This document shows, one piece after another, positions 10,787 through 24,700 of a DNA stretch of 64,000 nt (position 1 is the first letter of the stretch; every line of letters starts with the position of its first letter). The stretch covers positions 8,886,614 to 8,950,613 of the forward strand of contig OZ020258.1 of the NCBI GenBank assembly GCA_963971285.1. Reading direction: 5' to 3'. The stretch is from Astropecten irregularis. Lineage: Eukaryota; Echinodermata; Asteroidea; Paxillosida; Astropectinidae. The notes beneath the pieces were generated by a model. That model made no database searches. It worked only from the letters and a program-made list of their open reading frames with translations, and was not told where the DNA came from. A program made the translations under genes and the position numbers.

Positions 10787-12540
10787 TTGAAATTTCTCCT
10801 TCAATACTTAGGCAATCGAGCTGAAACTTGCACGAAATGTAGCCCCAGATGTACTCTACAGGAAAGAATGAGCTGTGCCAAATTCCAAAGTCATGTTCAT
10901 GGCCGAAAATCAAAGTATAGCACCAAACGCTATGCGACAAAACGGCAGAGCAGTCGGCAGAAAAACTGCACTTAGACTATGAGACACTTTTTTCTGCTAG
11001 AGTTTGAAATTTCTCCCTCAATACTTAGGCAATCGAGCTGAAACTTGCACGAAATGTAGCCCCAGATGTACTGTACAGGAAAGTATGAGCAGTGCCAAAT
11101 TCCAAAGTCATGTTCATGGCCGAAAATCCAAGTATAGCACCATACGCTATGCGACAAACGGCAGAGCAGGCGGCAAAAAAACTGCACTTAGACTATGAGA
11201 CACTTTTTTTCTGCTAGAGTTTGAAATTTCTCCCTCAATACTAAGGCAATCGAGCTGAAACTTGCACGAAATGTAGCCCCAGATGTTCCCTACAGGAAAG
11301 TATGAGCAGTGCCAAATTCCAAAGTCATGTTCATGGCCGAAAATCCAAGTATAGCACCACACGCTATGCGACAAAACGGCAGAGCAGTCGGCAGAAAAAC
11401 TGCACTTAGACTATGAGACACTTTTTTCTGCTAGAGTTTGAAATTTCTCCCTCAATACTTAGGCAATCGAGCTGAAACTTGCACGAAATGTAGCCCCAGA
11501 TGTACTCTACAGGAAAGTATGAGCTGTGCCAAATTCCAAAGTCATGTTCATGGCCGAAAATCCAAGTATAGCACCACACGCTATGCGACAAAACGGCAGA
11601 GCAGTCGGCAGAAAAACTGCACTTAGACTATGAGACACTTTTTTCTGCTAGAGTTTAAAATTTCTCCCTCAATACTTAGGCAATCGAGCTGAAACTTGCA
11701 CGAAATGTAGCCCCAGATGTTCTCTACAGGAAAGTATGAGCTGTGCCAAATTCCAAATTCATGTTCATGGCCGAAAATCCAAGTATAGCACCACACGCTA
11801 TGCGACAAACGGCAGAGCAGGCGGCAAAAAAACTGCGCTTAGACTAGGAGACACTTTTTTTCTGCTAGAGTTTGAAATTTCCCACTCAATACTGAGGCAA
11901 TCGAGCTGAAACTTGCACGAAATGTAGCCCCAGATGTACTCTACAGGAAAGTACGAGCTGTGCCAAATTCCAAAGTCATGTTCATGGCCGAAAATCCAAG
12001 TATAGCACCACACGCTATGCGACAAACGGCAGAGCAGGCGGCAAAAAACCCTGCACTTAGACTATGAGACACTTTTTTCTGTTAGAGTTTGAAATTTCTC
12101 CCTCAATACTTAGGCAATCGAGCTGAAACTTGCACGAAATGTAGCCCCAGATGTACTCTACAGGAAAGAATGAGCTGTGCCAAATTCCAAAGTCATGTTC
12201 ATGGCCGAAAATCAAAGTATAGCACCACACGCTATGCGACAAAACGGCAGAGCAGTCGGCAGAAAAACTGCACTTAGACTATGAGACACTTTTTTCTGCT
12301 AGAGTTTGAAATTTCTCCCTCAATACTTAGGCAATCGAGCTGAAACTTGCACGAAATGTAGCCCCAGATGTACTGTACAGGAAAGTATGAGCAGTGCCAA
12401 ATTCCAAAGTCATGTTCATGGCCGAAAATCCAAGTATAGCACCATACGCTATGCGACAAACGGCAGAGCAGGCGGCAAAAAAACTGCACTTAGACTATGA
12501 GACACTTTTTTCTGCTAGAGTTTGAAATTTCTCCCTCAAT
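10787..12540. repeat. Module X, copy 1 (about 1.75 kb)
   Basis: The order is A with 'caccaaacgc', F, a long-T B variant, majority type, D with 'gagtttaaaatt', E with 'aagtacgagc' (11954), A, F. The series recurs at 19483-21236 (+8,696 bp, sharing the change at 20650), again from 26237 (+6,754 more), and partly at 15787-16820 (+5,000). Confidence 0.9.
10972..11187. repeat. Representative class F monomer (216 bp)
   Basis: Class F has 'gtactgtac', 'agcagtgcc' and 'accatacgc', plus one A fewer in 'gcgacaaacgg'. The hexamer 'tgtaca' is created in this class and is absent from the majority monomer, so it marks HOR register. A sub-variant with 'gatatgtag' sits after the 'gatacaaaac' form of class A (301, 1388, 3785, 4872, 9229, 15323, 17057). 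Confidence 0.9.
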
Positions 12541-12959
12541 ACTTAGGCAATCGAGCTGAAACTTGCACGAAATGTAGCCCCAAATGTACCCTACAGGAAA
12601 GTATGAGCTGTGCCAAATGCCAAAGTCATGTTCATGGCCGAAAATCCAAGTATAGCACCACACGCTATGCGACAAAACGGCAGAGCACGCGGCAAAAAAA
12701 AACCCTGCACTTAGACTATGAGACACTTTTTTCTGCTAGAGTTTGAAATTTCTCCTTCAATACTTAGGCAATCGAGCTGAAACTTGCACGAAATGTAGCC
12801 CCAGATGTACTCTACAGGAAAGTATGAGCTGTGCCAAATGCCAAAGTCATGTTCATGGCCGAAAATCCAAGGATAGCACCACACGCTATGCGACAAAACG
12901 GCAGAGCACGCGGCAAAAAAAAACCCTGCACTTAGACTATGAGACACTTTTTTCTGCTA

Positions 12960-15523
12960 GAGTTTGAAATTTCTCCTTCAATACTTAGGCAATCGAGCTG
13001 AAACTTGCACGAAATGTAGCCCCAGATGTACTCTACAGGAAAGTATGAGCTGTGCCAAATTCCAAAGTCATGTTCATGGCCGAAAATCCAAGTATAGCAC
13101 CACACGCTATGCGACAAAACGGCAGAGCAGTCGGCAGAAAAACTGCACTTAGACTATGAGACACTTTTTTCTGCTAGAGTTTGAAATTTCTCCCTCAATA
13201 CTTAGGCAATCGAGCTGAAACTTGCACGAAATGTAGCCCCAGATGTTCTCTACAGGAAAGTATGAGCTGTGCCAAATTCCAAATTCATGTTCATGGCCGA
13301 AAATCCAAGTATAGCACCACACGCTATGCGACAAACGGCAGAGCAGGCGGCAAAAAAACTGCGCTTAGACTAGGAGACACTTTTTTTCTGCTAGAGTTTG
13401 AAATTTCCCACTCAATACTGAGGCAATCGAGCTGAAACTTGCACGAAATGTAGCCCCAGATGTACTCTACAGGAAAGAATGAGCTGTGCCAAATTCCAAA
13501 GTCATGTTCATGGCCGAAAATCCAAGTATAGCACCACACGCTATGCGACAAACGGCAGAGCAGGCGGCAAAAAACCCTGCACTTAGACTATGAGACACTT
13601 TTTTCTGTTAGAGTTTGAAATTTCTCCCTCAATACTTAGGCAATCGAGCTGAAACTTGCACGAAATGTAGCCCCAGATGTACTCTACAGGAAAGAATGAG
13701 CTGTGCCAAATTCCAAAGTCATGTTCATGGCCGAAAATCAAAGTATAGCACCACACGCTATGCGACAAAACGGCAGAGCAGTCGGCAGAAAAACTGCACT
13801 TAGACTATGAGACACTTTTTTCTGCTAGAGTTTGAAATTTCTCCCTCAATACTTAGGCAATCGAGCTGAAACTTGCACGAAATGTAGCCCCAGATGTACT
13901 CTACAGGAAAGAATGAGCTGTGCCAAATTCCAAAGTCATGTTCATGGCCGAAAATCAAAGTATAGCACCACACGCTATGCGACAAAACGGCAGAGCAGTC
14001 GGCAGAAAAACTGCACTTAGACTATGAGACACTTTTTTCTGCTAGAGTTTGAAATTTCTCCCTCAATACTTAGGCAATCGAGCTGAAACTTGCACGAAAT
14101 GTAGCCCCAGATGTACTCTACAGGTAAGAATGAGCTGTGCCAAATTCCAAAGTCATGTTCATGGCCGAAAATCAAAGTATAGCACCACACGCTATGCGAC
14201 AAAACGGCAGAGCAGTCGGCAGAAAAACTGCACTTAGACTATGAGACACTTTTTTCTGCTAGAGTTTGAAATTTCTCCCTCAATACAGAGGCAATCGAGC
14301 TGAAACTTGCACGAAATGTAGCCCCAGATGTTCCCTACAGGAAAGTATGAGCTGTGCCAAATGCCAAAGTCATGTTCATGGCCGAAAATCCAAGTATAGC
14401 ACCACACGCTATGCGACAAAACGGCAGAGCACGCGGCAAAAAAAACCCCTGCACTTAGACTATGAGACACTTTTTTCTGCTAGAGTTTGAAATTTCTCCT
14501 TCAATACTTAGGCAATCGAGCTGAAACTTGCACGAAATGTAGCCCCAAATGTACTCTACAGGAAAGTATGAGCTGTGCCAAATTCCAAAGTCATGTTCAT
14601 GGCCGAAAATCCAAGTATAGCACCACACGCTATGCGACAAAACGGCAGAGCAGTCGGCAGAAAAACTGCACTTAGACTATGAGACACTTTTTTCTGCTAG
14701 AGTTTGAAATTTCTCCCTCAATACTTAGGCAATCGAGCTGAAACTTGCACGAAATGTAGCCCCAGATGTTCTCTACAGGAAAGTATGAGCTGTGCCAAAT
14801 TCCAAATTCATGTTCATGGCCGAAAATCCAAGTATAGCACCACACGCTATGCGACAAACGGCAGAGCAGGCGGCAAAAAAACTGCGCTTAGACTAGGAGA
14901 CACTTTTTTTCTGCTAGAGTTTGAAATTTCCCACTCAATACTGAGGCAATCGAGCTGAAACTTGCACGAAATGTAGCCCCAGATGTACTCTACAGGAAAG
15001 TATGAGCTGTGCCAAATTCCAAAGTCATGTTCATGGCCGAAAATCCAAGTATAGCACCACACGCTATGCGACAAACGGCAGAGCAGGCGGCAAAAAACCC
15101 TGCACTTAGACTATGAGACACTTTTTTCTATTAGAGTTTGAAATTTCTCCCTCAATACTTAGGCAATCGAGCTGAAACTTGCACGAAATGTAGCCCCAAA
15201 TGTACTCTACAGGAAAGAATGAGCTGTGCCAAATTCCAAAGTCATGTTCATGGCCGAAAATCAAAGTATAGCACCACACGCTATGATACAAAACGGCAGA
15301 GCAGTCGGCAGAAAAACTGCACTTAGACTATGAGACACTTTTTTCTGCTAGAGTTTGAAATTTCTCCCTCAATACTTAGGCAATCGAGCTGAAACTTGCA
15401 CGATATGTAGCCCCAGATGTACTGTACAGGAAAGTATGAGCAGTGCCAAATTCCAAAGTCATGTTCATGGCCGAAAATCCAAGTATAGCACCATACGCTA
15501 TGCGACAAACGGCAGAGCAGGCG
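12960..15523. repeat. Dispersed duplicated block 1, copy 2
   Basis: This is the partner of 6866-9430 at +6,094 bp, running from monomer 12932 (class C part) to monomer 15323. The last monomer is 215 bp because its A tail is shortened ('ggcaaaaaactgcac'), and the next one (15538) no longer matches. Confidence 0.92.
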
Positions 15524-15786
15524 GCAAAAAACTGCACTTAGACTATGAGACACTTTTTTCTGCTAGAGTTTGAAATTTCTCCCTCAATACTAAGGCAATC
15601 GAGCTGAAACTTGCACGAAATGTAGCCCCAGATGTTCCCTACAGGAAAGTATGAGCTGTGCCAAATTCCAAAGTCATGTTCATGGCCGAAAATCCAAGTA
15701 TAGCACCACACGCTATGCGACAAACGGCAGAGCAGGCGGCAAAAAACCCTGCACTTAGACTATGAGACACTTTTTTCTGTTAGAGT

Positions 15787-16820
15787 TTGAAATTTCTCCC
15801 TCAATACTTAGGCAATCGAGCTGAAACTTGCACGAAATGTAGCCCCAGATGTACTCTACAGGAAAGAATGAGCTGTGCCAAATTCCAAAGTCATGTTCAT
15901 GGCCGAAAATCAAAGTATAGCACCAAACGCTATGCGACAAAACGGCAGAGCAGTCGGCAGAAAAACTGCACTTAGACTATGAGACACTTTTTTCTGCTAG
16001 AGTTTGAAATTTCTCCCTCAATACTTAGGCAATCGAGCTGAAACTTGCACGAAATGTAGCCCCAGATGTACTGTACAGGAAAGTATGAGCAGTGCCAAAT
16101 TCCAAAGTCATGTTCATGGCCGAAAATCCAAGTATAGCACCATACGCTATGCGACAAACGGCAGAGCAGGCGGCAAAAAAACTGCACTTAGACTATGAGA
16201 CACTTTTTTTCTGCTAGAGTTTGAAATTTCTCCCTCAATACTAAGGCAATCGAGCTGAAACTTGCACGAAATGTAGCCCCAGATGTTCCCTACAGGAAAG
16301 TATGAGCAGTGCCAAATTCCAAAGTCATGTTCATGGCCGAAAATCCAAGTATAGCACCACACGCTATGCGACAAAACGGCAGAGCAGTCGGCAGAAAAAC
16401 TGCACTTAGACTATGAGACACTTTTTTCTGCTAGAGTTTGAAATTTCTCCCTCAATACTTAGGCAATCGAGCTGAAACTTGCACGAAATGTAGCCCCAGA
16501 TGTACTCTACAGGAAAGTATGAGCTGTGCCAAATTCCAAAGTCATGTTCATGGCCGAAAATCCAAGTATAGCACCACACGCTATGCGACAAAACGGCAGA
16601 GCAGTCGGCAGAAAAACTGCACTTAGACTATGAGACACTTTTTTCTGCTAGAGTTTAAAATTTCTCCCTCAATACTTAGGCAATCGAGCTGAAACTTGCA
16701 CGAAATGTAGCCCCAGATGTTCTCTACAGGAAAGTATGAGCTGTGCCAAATTCCAAATTCATGTTCATGGCCGAAAATCCAAGTATAGCACCACACGCTA
16801 TGCGACAAACGGCAGAGCAG
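15787..16820. repeat. Module X, truncated copy at +5,000 bp
   Basis: Monomers 15755, 15972, 16188, 16406 and 16623 match 10755 to 11623 at +5,000 bp, including 'caccaaacgc' at 15921 and 'gagtttaaaatt'. The match stops inside the tail of 16623, where an A monomer follows instead of E. Confidence 0.9.
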
Positions 16821-16839
16821 GCGGCAAAAAACCCTGCAC

Positions 16840-18144
16840 TTAGACTATGAGACACTTTTTTCTATTAGAGTTTGAAATTTCTCCCTCAATACTTAGGCAA
16901 TCGAGCTGAAACTTGCACGAAATGTAGCCCCAAATGTACTCTACAGGAAAGAATGAGCTGTGCCAAATTCCAAAGTCATGTTCATGGCCGAAAATCAAAG
17001 TATAGCACCACACGCTATGATACAAAACGGCAGAGCAGTCGGCAGAAAAACTGCACTTAGACTATGAGACACTTTTTTCTGCTAGAGTTTGAAATTTCTC
17101 CCTCAATACTTAGGCAATCGAGCTGAAACTTGCACGATATGTAGCCCCAGATGTACTGTACAGGAAAGTATGAGCAGTGCCAAATTCCAAAGTCATGTTC
17201 ATGGCCGAAAATCCAAGTATAGCACCATACGCTATGCGACAAACGGCAGAGCAGGCGGCAAAAAAAGTGCACTTAGACTATGAGACACTTTTTTCTGCTA
17301 GAGTTTGAAATTTCTCCCTCAATACTAAGGCAATCGAGCTGAAACTTGCACGAAATGTAGCCCCAGATGTTCCCTACAGGAAAGTATGAGCTGTGCCAAA
17401 TGCCAAAGTCATGTTCATGGCCGAAAATCCAAGTATAGCACCACACGCTATGCGACAAAACGGCAGAGCACGCGGCAAAAAAAAACCCTGCACTTAGACT
17501 ATGAGACACTTTTTTCTGCTAGAGTTTGAAATTTCTCCTTCAATACTTAGGCAATCGAGCTGAAACTTACACGAAATGTAGCCCCAGATGTACTCTACAG
17601 GAAAGTATGAGCTGTGCCAAATTCCAAAGTCATGTTCATGGCCGAAAATCCAAGTATAGCACCACACGCTATGCGACAAAACGGCAGAGCAGTCGGCAGA
17701 AAAACTGCACTTAGACTATGAGACACTTTTTTCTGCTAGAGTTTGAAATTTCTCCCTCAATACTTAGGCAATCGAGCTGAAACTTGCACGAAATGTAGCC
17801 CCAGATGTTCTCTACAGGAAAGTATGAGCTGTGCCCAATTCCAAATTCATGTTCATGGCCGAAAATCCAAGTATAGCACCACACGCTATGCGACAAACGG
17901 CAGAGCAGGCGGCAAAAAAACTGCGCTTAGACTAGGAGACACTTTTTTTCTGCTAGAGTTTGAAATTTCCCACTCAATACTGAGGCAATCGAGCTGAAAC
18001 TTGCACGAAATGTAGCCCCAGATGTACTCTACAGGAAAGAATGAGCTGTGCCAAATTCCAAAGTCATGTTCATGGCCGAAAATCCAAGTATAGCACCACA
18101 CGCTATGCGACAAACGGCAGAGCAGGCGGCAAAAAACCCTGCAC
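16840..18144. repeat. Six-monomer module A-F-B-C-D-E, copy 2 (1,305 bp)
   Basis: This is the partner of 9012-10316 at +7,828 bp. A few differences distinguish it: 'cttacacg' in monomer 17494, and 'actgagg' in 17927 where copy 1 has 'acttagg'. It follows directly on a truncated D monomer at 16623 rather than on E. Confidence 0.9.
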
Positions 18145-18795
18145 TTAGACTATGAGACACTTTTTTCTGTTAGAGTTTGAAATTTCTCCCTCAATACTTA
18201 GGCAATCGAGCTGAAACTTGCACGAAATGTAGCCCCAGATGTACTCTACAGGAAAGAATGAGCTGTGCCAAATTCCAAAGTCATGTTCATGGCCGAAAAT
18301 CCAAGTATAGCACCACACGCTATGCGACAAAACGGCAGAGCAGTCGGCAGAAAAACTGCACTTAGACTATGAGACACTTTTTTCTGCTAGAGTTTGAAAT
18401 TTCTCCCTCAATACTTAGGCAATCGAGCTGAAACTTGCACGAAATGTAGCCCCAGATGTACTCTACAGGAAAGAATGAGCTGTGCCAAATTCCAAAGTCA
18501 TGTTCATGGCCGAAAATCAAAGTATAGCACCACACGCTATGCGACAAAACGGCAGAGCAGTCGGCAGAAAAACTGCACTTAGACTATGAGACACTTTTTT
18601 CTGCTAGAGTTTGAAATTTCTCCCTCAATACAGAGGCAATCGAGCTGAAACTTGCAAGAAATGTAGCCCCAGATGTACTCTACAGGAAAGTATGAGCAGT
18701 GCCAAATTCCAAAGTCATGTTCATGGCCGAAAATCCAAGTATAGCACCACACGCTATGCGACAAAACGGCAGAGCAGTCGGCAGAAAAACTGCAC

Positions 18796-21700
18796 TTAGA
18801 CTATGAGACACTTTTTTCTGCTAGAGTTTGAAATTTCTCCCTCAATACTAAGGCAATCGAGCTGAAACTTGCACGAAATGTAGCCCCAGATGTTCCCTAC
18901 AGGAAAGTATGAGCTGTGCCAAATGCCAAAGTCATGTTCATGGCCGAAAATCCAAGTATAGCACCACACGCTATGCGACAAAACGGCAGAGCACGCGGCA
19001 AAAAAAACCCCTGCACTTAGACTATGAGACACTTTTTTCTGCTAGAGTTTGAAATTTCTCCTTCAATACTTAGGCAATCGAGCTGAAACTTGCACGAAAT
19101 GTAGCCCCAGATGTACTCTACAGGAAAGTATGAGCTGTGCCAAATTCCAAAGTCATGTTCATGGCCGAAAATCCAAGTATAGCACCACACGCTATGCGAC
19201 AAAACGGCAGAGCAGTCGGCAGAAAAACTGCACTTAGACTATGAGACACTTTTTTCTGCTAGAGTTTGAAATTTCTCCCTCAATACTTAGGCAATCGAGC
19301 TGAAACTTGCACGAAATGTAGCCCCAGATGTACTCTACAGGAAAGTATGAGCTGTGCCAAATTCCAAAGTCATGTTCATGGCCGAAAATCCAAGTATAGC
19401 ACCACACGCTATGCGACAAACGGCAGAGCAGGCGGCAAAAAACCCTGCACTTAGACTATGAGACACTTTTTTCTGTTAGAGTTTGAAATTTCTCCCTCAA
19501 TACTTAGGCAATCGAGCTGAAACTTGCACGAAATGTAGCCCCAGATGTACTCTACAGGAAAGAATGAGCTGTGCCAAATTCCAAAGTCATGTTCATGGCC
19601 GAAAATCAAAGTATAGCACCAAACGCTATGCGACAAAACGGCAGAGCAGTCGGCAGAAAAACTGCACTTAGACTATGAGACACTTTTTTCTGCTAGAGTT
19701 TGAAATTTCTCCCTCAATACTTAGGCAATCGAGCTGAAACTTGCACGAAATGTAGCCCCAGATGTACTGTACAGGAAAGTATGAGCAGTGCCAAATTCCA
19801 AAGTCATGTTCATGGCCGAAAATCCAAGTATAGCACCATACGCTATGCGACAAACGGCAGAGCAGGCGGCAAAAAAACTGCACTTAGACTATGAGACACT
19901 TTTTTTCTGCTAGAGTTTGAAATTTCTCCCTCAATACTAAGGCAATCGAGCTGAAACTTGCACGAAATGTAGCCCCAGATGTTCCCTACAGGAAAGTATG
20001 AGCAGTGCCAAATTCCAAAGTCATGTTCATGGCCGAAAATCCAAGTATAGCACCACACGCTATGCGACAAAACGGCAGAGCAGTCGGCAGAAAAACTGCA
20101 CTTAGACTATGAGACACTTTTTTCTGCTAGAGTTTGAAATTTCTCCCTCAATACTTAGGCAATCGAGCTGAAACTTGCACGAAATGTAGCCCCAGATGTA
20201 CTCTACAGGAAAGTATGAGCTGTGCCAAATTCCAAAGTCATGTTCATGGCCGAAAATCCAAGTATAGCACCACACGCTATGCGACAAAACGGCAGAGCAG
20301 TCGGCAGAAAAACTGCACTTAGACTATGAGACACTTTTTTCTGCTAGAGTTTAAAATTTCTCCCTCAATACTTAGGCAATCGAGCTGAAACTTGCACGAA
20401 ATGTAGCCCCAGATGTTCTCTACAGGAAAGTATGAGCTGTGCCAAATTCCAAATTCATGTTCATGGCCGAAAATCCAAGTATAGCACCACACGCTATGCG
20501 ACAAACGGCAGAGCAGGCGGCAAAAAAACTGCGCTTAGACTAGGAGACACTTTTTTTCTGCTAGAGTTTGAAATTTCCCACTCAATACTGAGGCAATCGA
20601 GCTGAAACTTGCACGAAATGTAGCCCCAGATGTACTCTACAGGAAAGTACGAGCTGTGCCAAATTCCAAAGTCATGTTCATGGCCGAAAATCCAAGTATA
20701 GCACCACACGCTATGCGACAAACGGCAGAGCAGGCGGCAAAAAACCCTGCACTTAGACTATGAGACACTTTTTTCTGTTAGAGTTTGAAATTTCTCCCTC
20801 AATACTTAGGCAATCGAGCTGAAACTTGCACGAAATGTAGCCCCAGATGTACTCTACAGGAAAGAATGAGCTGTGCCAAATTCCAAAGTCATGTTCATGG
20901 CCGAAAATCAAAGTATAGCACCACACGCTATGCGACAAAACGGCAGAGCAGTCGGCAGAAAAACTGCACTTAGACTATGAGACACTTTTTTCTGCTAGAG
21001 TTTGAAATTTCTCCCTCAATACTTAGGCAATCGAGCTGAAACTTGCACGAAATGTAGCCCCAGATGTACTGTACAGGAAAGTATGAGCAGTGCCAAATTC
21101 CAAAGTCATGTTCATGGCCGAAAATCCAAGTATAGCACCATACGCTATGCGACAAACGGCAGAGCAGGCGGCAAAAAAACTGCACTTAGACTATGAGACA
21201 CTTTTTTCTGCTAGAGTTTGAAATTTCTCCCTCAATACTAAGGCAATCGAGCTGAAACTTGCACGAAATGTAGCCCCAGATGTTCCCTACAGGAAAGTAT
21301 GAGCTGTGCCAAATGCCAAAGTCATGTTCATGGCCGAAAATCCAAGTATAGCACCACACGCTATGCGACAAAACGGCAGAGCACGCGGCAAAAAAAACCC
21401 CTGCACTTAGACTATGAGACACTTTTTTCTGCTAGAGTTTGAAATTTCTCCTTCAATACTTAGGCAATCGAGCTGAAACTTGCACGAAATGTAGCCCCAG
21501 ATGTACTCTACAGGAAAGTATGAGCTGTGCCAAATTCCAAAGTCATGTTCATGGCCGAAAATCCAAGTATAGCACCACACGCTATGCGACAAAACGGCAG
21601 AGCAGTCGGCAGAAAAACTGCACTTAGACTATGAGACACTTTTTTCTGCTAGAGTTTGAAATTTCTCCCTCAATACAGAGGCAATCGAGCTGAAACTTGC

Positions 21701-24700
21701 AAGAAATGTAGCCCCAGATGTACTCTACAGGAAAGTATGAGCAGTGCCAAATTCCAAAGTCATGTTCATGGCCGAAAATCCAAGTATAGCACCACACGCT
21801 ATGCGACAAAACGGCAGAGCAGTCGGCAGAAAAACTGCACTTAGACTATGAGACACTTTTTTCTGCTAGAGTTTGAAATTTCTCCCTCAATACTAAGGCA
21901 ATCGAGCTGAAACTTGCACGAAATGTAGCCCCAGATGTTCCCTACAGGAAAGTTTGAGCTGTGCCAAATGCCAAAGTCATGTTCATGGCCGAAAATCCAA
22001 GTATAGCACCACACGCTATGCGACAAAACGGCAGAGAACGCGGCAAAAAAAACCCCTGCACTTAGACTATGAGACACTTTTTTCTGCTAGAGTTTGAATT
22101 TTCTCCTTCAATACTTAGGCAATCGAGCTGAAACTTGCACGAAATGTAGCCCCAGATGTACTCTACAGGAAAGTATGAGCTGTGCCAAATTCCAAAGTCA
22201 TGTTCATGGCCGAAAATCCAAGTATAGCACCACACGCTATGCGACAAAACGGCAGAGCAGTCGGCAGAAAAACTGCACTTAGACTATGAGACACTTTTTT
22301 CTGCTAGAGTTTGAAATTTCTCCCTCAATACTTAGGCAATCGAGCTGAAACTTGCACGAAATGTAGCCCCAGATGTACTCTACAGGAAAGTATGAGCTGT
22401 GCCAAATTCCAAAGTCATGTTCATGGCCGAAAATCCAAGTATAGCACCACACGCTATGCGACAAACGGCAGAGCAGGCGGCAAAAAACCCTGCACTTAGA
22501 CTATGAGACACTTTTTTCTGTTAGAGTTTGAAATTTCTCCCTCAATACTTAGGCAATCGAGCTGAAACTTGCACGAAATGTAGCCCCAGATGTACTGTAC
22601 AGGAAAGTATGAGCAGTGCCAAATGCCAAAGTCATGTTCATGGCCGAAAATCCAAGTATAGCACCACACGCTATGCGACAAAACGGCAGAGCAGTCGGCA
22701 GAAAAACTGCACTTAGACTATGAGACACTTTTTTCTGCTAGAGTTTAAAATTTCTCCCTCAATACTTAGCCAATCGAGCTGAAACTTGCACGAAATGTAG
22801 CCCCAGATGTTCTCTACAGGAAAGTATGAGCTGTGCCAAATTCCAAATTCATGTTCATGGCCGAAAATCCAAGTATAGCACCACACGCTATGCGACAAAC
22901 GGCAGAGCAGGCGGCAAAAAAACTGCGCTTAGACTAGGAGACACTTTTTTTCTGCTAGAGTTTGAAATTTCCCACTCAATACTGAGGCAATCGAGCTGAA
23001 ACTTGCACGAAATGTAGCCCCAGATGTACTCTACAGGAAAGTATGAGCTGTGCCAAATTCCAAAGTCATGTTCATGGCCGAAAATCCAAGTATAGCACCA
23101 CACGCTATGCGACAAACGGCAGAGCAGGCGGCAAAAAACCCTGCACTTAGACTATGAGACACTTTTTTCTGTTAGAGTTTGAAATTTCTCCCTCAATACT
23201 TAGGCAATCGAGCTGAAACTTGCACGAAATGTAGCCCCAGATGTACTCTACAGGAAAGAATGAGCTGTGCCAAATTCCAAAGTCATGTTCATGGCCGAAA
23301 ATCAAAGTATAGCACCACACGCTATGCGACAAAACGGCAGAGCAGTCGGCAGAAAAACTGCACTTAGACTATGAGACACTTTTTTCTGCTAGAGTTTGAA
23401 ATTTCTCCCTCAATACTTAGGCAATCGAGCTGAAACTTGCACGAAATGTAGCCCCAGATGTACTGTACAGGAAAGTATGAGCAGTGCCAAATTCCAAAGT
23501 CATGTTCATGGCCGAAAATCCAAGTATAGCACCATACGCTATGCGACAAACGGCAGAGCAGGCGGCAAAAAAACTGCACTTAGACTATGAGACACTTTTT
23601 TCTGCTAGAGTTTGAAATTTCTCCCTCAATACTAAGGCAATCGAGCTGAAACTTGCACGAAATGTAGCCCCAGATGTTCCCTACAGGAAAGTATGAGCTG
23701 TGCCAAATGCCAAAGTCATGTTCATGGCCGAAAATCCAAGTATAGCACCACACGCTATGCGACAAAACGGCAGAGCACGCGGCAAAAAAAACCCCTGCAC
23801 TTAGACTATGAGACACTTTTTTCTGCTAGAGTTTGAAATTTCTCCTTCAATACTTAGGCAATCGAGCTGAAACTTGCACGAAATGTAGCCCCAGATGTAC
23901 TCTACAGGAAAGTATGAGCTGTGCCAAATTCCAAAGTCATGTTCATGGCCGAAAATCCAAGTATAGCACCACACGCTATGCGACAAAACGGCAGAGCAGT
24001 CGGCAGAAAAACTGCACTTAGACTATGAGACACTTTTTTCTGCTAGAGTTTGAAATTTCTCCCTCAATACTTAGGCAATCGAGCTGAAACTTGCACGATA
24101 TGTAGCCCCAGATGTTCCCTACAGGAAAGTATGAGCTGTGCCAAATGCCAAAGTCAAGTTCATGGCCGAAAATCCAAGTATAGCACCACACGCTATGCGA
24201 CAAAACGGCAGAGCACGCGGCAAAAAAAAACCCTGCACTTAGACTATGAGACACTTTTTTCTGCTAGAGTTTGAAATTTCTCCTTCAATACTTAGGCAAT
24301 CGAGCTGAAACTTGCACGAAATGTAGCCCCAGATGTACTCTACAGGCAAGTATGAGCTGTGCCAAATTCCAAAGTCATGTTCATGGCCGAAAATCCAAGT
24401 ATAGCACCACACGCTATGCGACAAAACGGCAGAGCACGCGGCAAAAAAACTGCGCTTAGACTAGGAGACACTTTTTTTCTGCTAGAGTTTGAAATTTCCC
24501 ACTCAATACTGAGGCAATCGAGCTGAAACTTGCAAGAAATGTAGCCCCAGATGTTCCCTACAGGAAAGTATGAGCTGTGCCAAATGCCAAAGTCAAGTTC
24601 ATGGCCGAAAATCCAAGTATAGCACCACACGCTATGCGACAAAACGGCAGAGCACGCGGCAAAAAAAAACCCTGCACTTAGACTATGAGACACTTTTTTC

